17,461 bases of DNA from positions 1 to 17,461 of the forward strand of contig CAZWVR010000046.1 in assembly GCA_964637235.1 (NCBI GenBank), in the 5' to 3' direction. Origin of the DNA: CAZWVR01 sp964637235. Its GTDB lineage: Bacteria; Bacteroidota; Bacteroidia; Bacteroidales; S143-33. Position numbers and translations under genes: made by a program. Numbering within the stretch: position 1 is the first letter of the stretch; every line of letters starts with the position of its first letter. Below are positions 1-6,342 of this stretch, one piece after another. The notes beneath the pieces are model-generated. The model ran no database searches. It saw nothing but the letters and a program-made list of their open reading frames with translations, and had not been told where the DNA came from.

Positions 1-600
1 TCTCAAGCTTGGTTTAAAGAACTCTCTGAATTTCTTTCTGATTTCGGTGCTAAACAAATACGTAATAGCGCTACCGTAGGAGGAAATGCAGCAACTGCCT
101 CTCCTGTAAGCGACTTAGCAATGGCACTAATGACCCTTAATGCTACCGTAGTTATTGCCTCAGAACACGGTGAAAGAAAACTACCTATGGATAGCTTTAT
201 AAAAGGATACAGAAAAACAGATTTAAAACCTAATGAGCTTATTAAAGAATTCATAATTGAAAAACCTTCTAACAATCAAATTATTAAACTATATAAAATT
301 TCAAAACGTAGGAAATTAGATATCTCTACTGTAAATGCAGGTTTTAACTTCAAAATAAAAAATAACATCATTACAGATTTAAGAATCATATTCGGAGGTA
401 TGGCTGCTGAAATAAAACATGCTCAAAAAACCGAAAATTTCTTAAAAAATAAAAGCCTTACAGAAGAAAATATCCTAAAAGCTTCTGATATACTGGCAAA
501 AGAATTTACTCCTATTGACGACGCCCGTTCATCTGCTCATGCCCGCTCTATAATGGCAAAAAATCTACTTTTAAAATTTTACTATTCACTAAAAAACTAA
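1..600 (+). CDS. xdhA: Xanthine dehydrogenase small subunit, FAD-binding part (5' end outside window)
   Basis: The frame is open from base 1 to the TAA at 600, giving the last 199 residues of a gene that starts upstream. Visible residues 20-42 carry the FAD-binding signature of the molybdenum hydroxylase family (IRNSATVGGN then ASPVSDLA). A CO-dehydrogenase flavoprotein C-terminal domain follows, with YKISKRRKLDIS near residue 99, a FGGMAA motif, and an end (ARSSAHARSIMAKNLLLKF) like Rhodobacter XdhA. In that family this subunit passes electrons from the [2Fe-2S] centres through FAD to NAD+. The iron-sulfur domains are expected in the missing N-terminal part, but this cannot be seen. The next gene starts 4 bp after the stop, so the two are co-transcribed. 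No internal start was chosen because the homologous sequence continues to the window edge. A separate FAD subunit (three-gene arrangement) is possible but less like what is seen. Confidence 0.9.
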   Translation, partial: SQAWFKELSEFLSDFGAKQIRNSATVGGNAATASPVSDLAMALMTLNATVVIASEHGERKLPMDSFIKGYRKTDLKPNELIKEFIIEKPSNNQIIKLYKISKRRKLDISTVNAGFNFKIKNNIITDLRIIFGGMAAEIKHAQKTENFLKNKSLTEENILKASDILAKEFTPIDDARSSAHARSIMAKNLLLKFYYSLKN

Positions 601-604
601 AATT

Positions 605-2908
605 ATGAAATCTGCTTATCACGAAAGTGCGGAACTCCATACAACAGGTAAAGCAATATATATCGACGATATACAAAATATAAATGGAATAATCCAAGGT
701 TTTGCATATACCAGTCCCATTGCAGCAGGAGAACTTATTGATTTTGATCTTTCCGAAGCAAAAAAAACAAAAGGCATTTACACTATACTCTCATATAAAG
801 ATATACCGGGGAAAAAATATACAGGCGGCATAGTACACGATGAACCAATTCTGGTACAAAAAGAAATATCATACATCGGACAAGCCCTGTTCCTCATAGC
901 AGCGGAAAATGAAAAAGCAGCAACCGAAGCAATGAACAAAATAAAAGTTAAGATAATTGAAAAAGAACCAGTATTGACCATAGAACAAGCTATGAAAAAA
1001 AATCTTAAACTGGAAGAAACACGAAAAATTGAAAAAGGTAATCCCGATAAAGCTATCGAAGAAGCCCCATTCGTAATTGAAGGTATTTTCCGTAATAATG
1101 GACAAGAACATTGGTATCTCGAAACACACTCAGCCATATGTATCCCCGGTGAATATAACGAAATAAAAGTATATAGCTCTACACAAAATCCCTCCGAAGT
1201 ACAAATGCAAATAGCAGAAGCCTTAGGTATCAATATGAACGATGTAGAAGTAGAAACACGCCGATTAGGTGGTGGCTTCGGTGGTAAAGAATCACAAGCA
1301 GGTATATTCGCAATTTGGGCAGCTCTGCTTGCCAAAGCAATTGGTAAACCTGTAAAAGTAAGATTAAAAAGAAATCAAGACCAACTAATTACTGGTAAAA
1401 GACATGCTTTCCTCAATAAATATAAAGTCGGCTTTGATGAAAATGGAAAAATTCTGGGTGCAATAATTGAACTAAACTCTAATGCAGGAGCTTTTGCCGA
1501 CCTATCAATGCCTATCCTCGAAAGAGCAATGCTCCACGCAGAAAACGCTTACTTTATACCTAATATTCGTATCTTAGGAACTGCATGGAAAACTAACCTC
1601 CCACCAAATACAGCTTTCAGAGGCTTCGGAGCCCCACAAGGTATCGCAAATATTGATAATATAATTAGAAAAATTGCTGCAACATTAAAAAAAGACCCCA
1701 TAGAAATACAAAAAATAAACTTCTATAACCAACAAAATAACGAAACCCCTTACGGACAAATAGTAAAAGGTAATAGACTACAAACAATTTTTGAAAAACT
1801 CACCGAAAAAGCACAATACCACAAAAGACGCCAAGAAATCCAAAACTTCAATAAAAAACATAAATATATAAAACGTGGTATAGACCTCATGCCTGTTAAA
1901 TTTGGCATATCTTTTACAAGCTCTTTTCTAAATCAAGCCGGGGCTTTGATAAACATTTATACAGATGGAACTGTATTGGTAAATCATGGTGGAATAGAAA
2001 TGGGACAAGGTCTATATACTAAAATACGACAAATAGCAGCAAATGAACTGGGAGTACCACTGGAAAAAATAAAAGTAAATGCGACAAATACATCAAAAGT
2101 GCCAAATACCTCCCCAACAGCTGCATCTACCGGCTCTGATATGAACGGAATGGCTGTCAAAAATGCTATCGATAACATAAAAAATAGACTCAAAAATTTC
2201 TTTGCAGAATATTTCAACAAAAATTATTCTGGAAATAAAACTTTACCAGAAAACATAACTTTCAATGACTACAAAATCTACGATAAAGAAAATCCTTCTA
2301 AAACAATCGATTTTGATAAAGCTATGAATATAGCTCGCTTGAATAGAATAAGCCTAAGCTCAACAGGTTTCTATAAAACTCCGGGTGTGTATTTTGATAG
2401 ACAAAAAGGTAAAGGAAATCCTTTCTATTACTTCGCTTACGGTATGGCAATTACCGAAGTGGAAGTAGACCTATTAACTGGTAATGTAAAAATACTTAGA
2501 ACAGATATTCTGCACGATACCGGAAATAGTATTAACCCTGAAATCGATAAAGGGCAAATCGAAGGTGCTTTTATGCAAGCTGTTGGTTGGACTTTATTTG
2601 AAGACCTTAAATACTCAGAAAAAGGACGCCTATTGACAGATTCACCGGATACTTATAAAATCCCAACTATATTTGAAATGCCAGAAATCTTTAACGTTGA
2701 ACTCCTTAATCAACCAAATGATGTCAATACAATTGCAAAAAGTAAAGCAGTAGGCGAACCTCCATTCATTTTAGGACTTTCTGCCTTCTTTGCAGTTAAA
2801 GACGCTCTCTGGTCTATTACTAACTACAACATAGAGCCGGAACTTTTTATCCCAGCTACTAATGAATATATAGTGGTAGAAGCTGATAGATTACTAAAAT
2901 ATTCCTAA
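605..2908 (+). CDS. xdhB: Xanthine dehydrogenase molybdopterin-binding subunit
   Basis: This 767-residue protein is close to the length of Rhodobacter XdhB. It binds the molybdenum cofactor and hydroxylates hypoxanthine/xanthine in purine breakdown, forming a cytoplasmic complex with the preceding FAD subunit. Family motifs appear in order: GQEHWYLETH (166-175; Q167 is a molybdenum-site ligand contact), GGGFGGKE (222-229), NTAFRGFGAPQG (335-346), IEMGQGLYTK (464-473) and AVGEPPF (715-721). The residues that separate xanthine dehydrogenases from aldehyde oxidases are kept: E229 and R339 (substrate binding) and E718 (catalytic base). True xanthine activity is therefore inferred, not only family membership. 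The ATG lies 4 bp after xdhA. The cofactor-insertion gene xdhC that often follows is not next; a convergent lipoprotein gene is. No frameshift or missing block was seen. Confidence 0.94.
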   Translation: MKSAYHESAELHTTGKAIYIDDIQNINGIIQGFAYTSPIAAGELIDFDLSEAKKTKGIYTILSYKDIPGKKYTGGIVHDEPILVQKEISYIGQALFLIAAENEKAATEAMNKIKVKIIEKEPVLTIEQAMKKNLKLEETRKIEKGNPDKAIEEAPFVIEGIFRNNGQEHWYLETHSAICIPGEYNEIKVYSSTQNPSEVQMQIAEALGINMNDVEVETRRLGGGFGGKESQAGIFAIWAALLAKAIGKPVKVRLKRNQDQLITGKRHAFLNKYKVGFDENGKILGAIIELNSNAGAFADLSMPILERAMLHAENAYFIPNIRILGTAWKTNLPPNTAFRGFGAPQGIANIDNIIRKIAATLKKDPIEIQKINFYNQQNNETPYGQIVKGNRLQTIFEKLTEKAQYHKRRQEIQNFNKKHKYIKRGIDLMPVKFGISFTSSFLNQAGALINIYTDGTVLVNHGGIEMGQGLYTKIRQIAANELGVPLEKIKVNATNTSKVPNTSPTAASTGSDMNGMAVKNAIDNIKNRLKNFFAEYFNKNYSGNKTLPENITFNDYKIYDKENPSKTIDFDKAMNIARLNRISLSSTGFYKTPGVYFDRQKGKGNPFYYFAYGMAITEVEVDLLTGNVKILRTDILHDTGNSINPEIDKGQIEGAFMQAVGWTLFEDLKYSEKGRLLTDSPDTYKIPTIFEMPEIFNVELLNQPNDVNTIAKSKAVGEPPFILGLSAFFAVKDALWSITNYNIEPELFIPATNEYIVVEADRLLKYS

Positions 2909-2930
2909 ACCTATCAATAGAAGCATACAC

Positions 2931-2980
2931 AAAAAAAGGGGCTGTCTAAAAAGTCCCCCTCTGTTTGTAATCAGAGGGGG
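2931..2980 (-). terminator. GC-rich hairpin(s), possible terminator between convergent genes
   Basis: CCCCCTCTG (2955-2963) and CAGAGGGGG (2972-2980) form a perfect 9-bp stem with an 8-base loop. Read on the minus strand, a competing GGGG...CCCC pairing (2955-2958 with 2938-2941) is followed at once by seven T (2937-2931). That would suit termination of the leftward lipoprotein transcript, although it lies ~170 bp past that gene's stop. On the plus strand no T tract follows, so it is a weaker terminator for xdhB. It falls inside the putative MITE, so it may be part of that element. Confidence 0.4.
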
Positions 2981-3128
2981 CTTAGGGGGAGTAAAATATT
3001 GAATACCAGTAAAATAACTGATAAATATATTTTTTAAAATTATTCAAGCCTTAAAAAGATAACATTTTAAAAATCAATAGGTTGTGTTAATGACAATTTT
3101 TTATTTTTGACTTTTGGGTCATCCCCTT
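2936..3128. mobile_element. MITE-like element with imperfect terminal inverted repeats, no transposase
   Basis: The left end at 2938-2955 reads GGGGCTGTCTAAAAAGTC. The right end at 3109-3126, read on the minus strand, is GGGGATGACCCAAAAGTC. They match at 14 of 18 positions, and two further A residues on the outside also match. Ends of this kind (GGGG.TG...AAAAGTC) resemble the termini of DDE-transposase insertion sequences. The ~190-bp interior has no ORF of useful length but holds a GC-rich hairpin close to the left end. It lies between the convergent ends of xdhB and the lipoprotein gene, so insertion would be harmless. No target duplication could be recognised in the poly-A and AT-rich flanks. 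It could be a decayed IS relic or a non-autonomous element; the repeats could also be partly fortuitous. Confidence 0.45.
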
Positions 3129-3146
3129 GTAAATTTTAATTAAAAC

Positions 3147-4637
3147 TTATTTCTGCTGAATTTTCATCAGAAATACATCTGCATCTGGCGGATAAGAAGT
3201 TTTTTTGTCCTTTGAATCTTGTAATTTCCCTACGCTATAATCAGAAACTTGAAAATTTGCATCTCTTACTTCGCCCTTATCATAATTTATTAAATTAGGA
3301 GAAGCAACAGCAGAAGGACTTACTGAAAAATCTTCCATAGTCCATTCTTTACTTTTAAGCCATTCTCCATAGTAATGATCGCTATTAGTCTCCTCAGGAT
3401 AAATTTGCCCTGCTAAATATATATTGCCATTTACAATAGCAATTCCTTTTACCCGCTGCCCAGTACTTTTATCTCGTCCTTTCCCCGTATAATATATAGC
3501 ACTCCATTTAAGTACACCGGAATTTTTATCTACCTTTGCTATTAAAGCATCCCCTGCATTATCTAATCCTTTTTCTGTTATTTGTCCACCAATCCATAAA
3601 TAATCTTTATTTAAATAAACAACATGTGTTTTATTTTTATCTGAACTTTTAGCAGAAAAAGATTTTGCCCATTTTACGGAACCATTAAAATCGGTTTTCA
3701 TTGCTACAAACTCAGTATTAACTCCACGAATATCACATGAATAATATACTCCGGAAGCATCTATGTCTATATCATTTATACGAGCACCATAAGGTAAACC
3801 AGCTTTTTTTACCCATGCCAAAGAAGGAGAATTAGTATTAGCCCCATTAACTTTTACTATTATTGCATAAGCTCCATCAACACCTCCGATAAACACACTA
3901 CCATCAGAAGCTTGCTTTATAGCATAGCCTCTATCCTTAGTACCTTGCTGAATATCAATACCTTTCTGATAAACAATAGAACCATCACTTTTATTTAAAG
4001 CTAAAAGCACAATTTCATTAGTTCCAGAAGTTCCTGTTACATAAACATATTGACCAGTAGCATCAATAGCATAACCTTCTGCGTCTTGATCTCCTGTCGG
4101 ATAATGATCCTGAGCAGGCCACTTCGGCTTCCAGAACTTTTGCCATACAAGAGTTCCATTCGACGGATTAATTTTCAAAATAAAAATAGCACTACCCATA
4201 TCCTTATTATCAGAAGTGCCAACTACATAAATATATCCATTACTATCCATTGAAATAGAGCCAGCAGTACCTCCCGTTTCACCATTTTCACCTGAATCAG
4301 GGCTTAATTCATTACCTCCACTGTCATATACTTTCGCCCAACCTAAACTACCATCATTATTTATCCTTACCACTATTATATTTTTATTCGCATCCATGGT
4401 TGTCACATTCATAGAAACATACATATTGCCACTATTATCGGCAACCATACCAGAGGCAAGTTCATCATCATTTTTTCCTGAACCTCCAAAAACCTTATCA
4501 TATAGAACTTTCAACTTTGATACTTTTATTCCCTTAGGAAGTTCTCTTGTAAGTTTATAATTTCCTTTTTTACAAGAAGAGAATATTATAAGAATAAAAA
4601 GAAAACCCCAAGAAACAAAAATTAAATATCGCTTCAT
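3147..4637 (-). CDS. Lipoprotein with seven-bladed SBBP-type beta-propeller
   Basis: The start was set at the ATG at 4637, giving 496 residues. It begins with a basic N-terminus, a hydrophobic stretch and the lipobox IFSSC, with the lipidated cysteine at C22. A longer reading from 4667 would bury the signal peptide behind ten extra residues. The mature protein has about seven repeats of the pattern 'x-G/D-I-x-x-D-x-x-G-x-(I/V)-Y-(V/A)-x-G', near residues 60, 125, 187, 236, 287, 336 and 395. Each is followed by a strand-turn 'G-x-(L/V)-x-W-x-K' unit. This fits an SBBP (beta-propeller) fold anchored in the outer membrane or facing the periplasm. Catalytic residues were not recognised and the role is unknown; binding of a ligand or surface partner is only inference. 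It is a single-gene unit with ~240 bp of intergenic DNA on each side. Confidence 0.85.
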   Translation of the reverse strand: MKRYLIFVSWGFLFILIIFSSCKKGNYKLTRELPKGIKVSKLKVLYDKVFGGSGKNDDELASGMVADNSGNMYVSMNVTTMDANKNIIVVRINNDGSLGWAKVYDSGGNELSPDSGENGETGGTAGSISMDSNGYIYVVGTSDNKDMGSAIFILKINPSNGTLVWQKFWKPKWPAQDHYPTGDQDAEGYAIDATGQYVYVTGTSGTNEIVLLALNKSDGSIVYQKGIDIQQGTKDRGYAIKQASDGSVFIGGVDGAYAIIVKVNGANTNSPSLAWVKKAGLPYGARINDIDIDASGVYYSCDIRGVNTEFVAMKTDFNGSVKWAKSFSAKSSDKNKTHVVYLNKDYLWIGGQITEKGLDNAGDALIAKVDKNSGVLKWSAIYYTGKGRDKSTGQRVKGIAIVNGNIYLAGQIYPEETNSDHYYGEWLKSKEWTMEDFSVSPSAVASPNLINYDKGEVRDANFQVSDYSVGKLQDSKDKKTSYPPDADVFLMKIQQK

Positions 4638-4836
4638 AATAAAAATTATTTTAATTTCTATTTCCAAAAAAAATGTAAAACCAAAGCTTAATCAACTCAT
4701 TTTTGATTTATAAATATTTTTAGTTGACTACAAACAAAAAATAAATGATAAACTAATTTATTAGCACAAATAAAAAATTTTTATTTTAATGAATTTAACC
4801 CAAAGAAATAATTGCAAAATCCTATAAAAAGCAATT

Positions 4837-4867
4837 TTTGAGAAAAAATCTAATTTTCTTTTCTTTG
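4837..4867 (+). promoter_or_regulatory. Bacteroidota-type promoter for the sirtuin gene
   Basis: TTTG at 4837-4840 is followed after exactly 19 bases by TTTCTTTG at 4860-4867, which matches the -7 consensus TAnnTTTG except for T in place of A. The ATG at 4879 begins 12 bases after the -7 element, so the transcript would have a very short leader. Confidence 0.55.
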
Positions 4868-4878
4868 CAAATAAAAAA

Positions 4879-5628
4879 ATGAAAAACTATATACACCAGG
4901 CAGCAGAACTAATAAAATCTGCCGAATATCTCACAGCCTTTACAGGAGCAGGAATATCCGTCGAAAGCGGAATTCCTCCATTTCGCGGCGAAAATGGAAT
5001 TTGGAACAAAATAGATCCAAAATATTTTGAACTGGAATATTTCTATCAAAATCCAAAAAAATCATGGGAATTACGCAGTATTGTATTCAAAGAAATAGAC
5101 AATGCCAAACCTAATGCAGCTCATCTGGCACTTGCTGAACTGGAAAAAATGGGACTGCTGAAAGCTATTATTACACAAAATATTGATAGCTTACATCATA
5201 AAGCCGGAAATAAAAAAGTATATGAATACCACGGAAATTCCCGTGAAGCAATTTGTATTAGATGTGGCAAAATATATCCCATAGACAAATTAGATCTATC
5301 CGAATTACCTCCTAAATGTGAATGTGGTGGCATACTAAAACCTAACTACGTATTTTTCGGAGAAGCAATTCCCAAAAATGTAGCAAAAGCCTCCGAAGAA
5401 ATCGCAAAAAAAACTGATATAATGCTCGTAATAGGAACAACTGGCATAGTATATCCTGCTTCTATTATCCCTACAATAGCAAAAACATACGGTGCTAAAC
5501 TGATTGAAATTAATATAGAACCCTCTTCTTATACTACCAAATATACAGATATATTCCTTCAAGGTAAAGCCACTAAAATTATGACACAAATATTAAATGA
5601 AATAAAAAAACTCAGCTCTGTTAACTGA
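4879..5628 (+). CDS. NAD-dependent protein deacylase, sirtuin (SIR2/CobB family)
   Basis: The 249-residue protein is the usual length of a single-domain bacterial sirtuin. It removes acyl groups from lysines of cytoplasmic proteins, consuming NAD+ and giving nicotinamide and O-acyl-ADP-ribose. Visible motifs are GAGISVESGIPPFRG (23-37, NAD binding), TQNIDSLHHKAG (99-110), the catalytic histidine H118 in YHGN, GTTG (186-189) and EINIEPS (210-216). A four-cysteine zinc site is present (C126, C129, C147, C149). At the acyl-pocket position where SIRT5-type desuccinylases have Y-x-x-R, this protein has W63-x-x-R66, so acyl preference is uncertain. The gene has its own promoter upstream and ends 3 bp from the stop of a convergent response-regulator gene. 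It could be named cobB or srtN, but orthology cannot be settled here. Confidence 0.93.
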   Translation: MKNYIHQAAELIKSAEYLTAFTGAGISVESGIPPFRGENGIWNKIDPKYFELEYFYQNPKKSWELRSIVFKEIDNAKPNAAHLALAELEKMGLLKAIITQNIDSLHHKAGNKKVYEYHGNSREAICIRCGKIYPIDKLDLSELPPKCECGGILKPNYVFFGEAIPKNVAKASEEIAKKTDIMLVIGTTGIVYPASIIPTIAKTYGAKLIEINIEPSSYTTKYTDIFLQGKATKIMTQILNEIKKLSSVN

Positions 5629-5631
5629 TTA

Positions 5632-6285
5632 TTAAAGATCTACATAACCATGCTTAATTGCATATTTTATCAACTGTGCAGTAGTTTTTAATCCTAACTT
5701 CTGCATAATATGATTCTTATGGGCATCAACTGTCCTCACAGAAATATATAGCCCCTCTGCTATCTGTTTATTAGTTAATCCCTCGCAGACTAATCGCAAA
5801 ATTTGAATTTCTCTTCGTGTTAAATTCCTAGGCTTTTTTTGAGATATTTCCTCTCCTTGTTTTAAATTATTTACATAATTACGCAGAATAATATTTGATA
5901 TCGTATCACTAAAAAATTCTTGATTATCTATAACTCGTTCTAATGCTTTAATTATCAATTTTTCATCAACTTCATTTTTAAGTAAATAGGCATTAGCTCC
6001 ATATTTTATTGCACTAAATATATGCTCCATATCACTATTATTTGTAAGCACTATAATTTTCATTTCCGAAAATTTATTATGAAAATCTCGTAGATATTTA
6101 AGCCCCCCTTTATTTTTAATTTCAATATCCATAAATAGTATATCTGACTGATTATTAGTAAAATAAAATTTCAAATCCTCAACATCTGTAAAAGTTTCAA
6201 TAATGTAATAAGGATATTTTTTTAAAATTATATGTTTTACTGCATAAGTAATCAGTGGTATTTCGTCTAATATTATTATTTTCAT
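5632..6285 (-). CDS. NarL/LuxR-family response regulator
   Basis: This is a complete 217-residue two-domain regulator. The receiver (1-~125) has acidic pocket residues D7 and E8, phospho-acceptor D53 (LFMDIEI), T81 and the conserved lysine K103 (LLKNEV). The C-terminal domain (~153-217) is a LuxR-type helix-turn-helix: LTRREIQILRLVCEGLTNKQ from 155, then IAEGLYISVRTVDAHKNHI with the recognition helix. All phosphorylation residues are present, so it should be a phospho-dependent DNA-binding transcription factor. No histidine kinase is encoded in this window. Its start is 39 bp from the divergent receptor/phosphatase gene, which suggests a shared control region, and it may regulate that gene or itself. 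Its stop is 3 bp from the convergent sirtuin stop. Confidence 0.93.
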   Translation of the reverse strand: MKIIILDEIPLITYAVKHIILKKYPYYIIETFTDVEDLKFYFTNNQSDILFMDIEIKNKGGLKYLRDFHNKFSEMKIIVLTNNSDMEHIFSAIKYGANAYLLKNEVDEKLIIKALERVIDNQEFFSDTISNIILRNYVNNLKQGEEISQKKPRNLTRREIQILRLVCEGLTNKQIAEGLYISVRTVDAHKNHIMQKLGLKTTAQLIKYAIKHGYVDL

Positions 6286-6311
6286 TTAAACTTTTTTTTT
6301 ATTTTTACCCT

Positions 6312-6342
6312 CAAAATTAAAACTTTGAAACTGGGGAAAAAA
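6312..6342 (-). promoter_or_regulatory. Promoter for the response-regulator gene
   Basis: On the minus strand, TAATTTTG (6319-6312) matches TAnnTTTG perfectly. Exactly 19 bases upstream is TTTT (6342-6339), one mismatch from the -33 TTTG. The -7 element is 26 bases before the ATG. The element reaches into the first codons of the divergent receptor gene, so the two transcription units must interfere or be coordinated. Confidence 0.5.

Noticed and set aside
778..1335. Long open frame on the minus strand inside xdhB
   Set aside because: It is the antisense of a fully conserved xdhB region with all family motifs; no promoter or homology supports it.
2931..3146. CRISPR array or small RNA in the xdhB-lipoprotein gap
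   Set aside because: There is one inverted-repeat pair and one hairpin but no regularly spaced direct repeats; no promoter for a small RNA could be supported.
4638..4667. Upstream start (4667) for the propeller lipoprotein
   Set aside because: It would put ten extra residues before a normal lipoprotein signal peptide; the ATG at 4637 gives the expected basic-hydrophobic-lipobox order.
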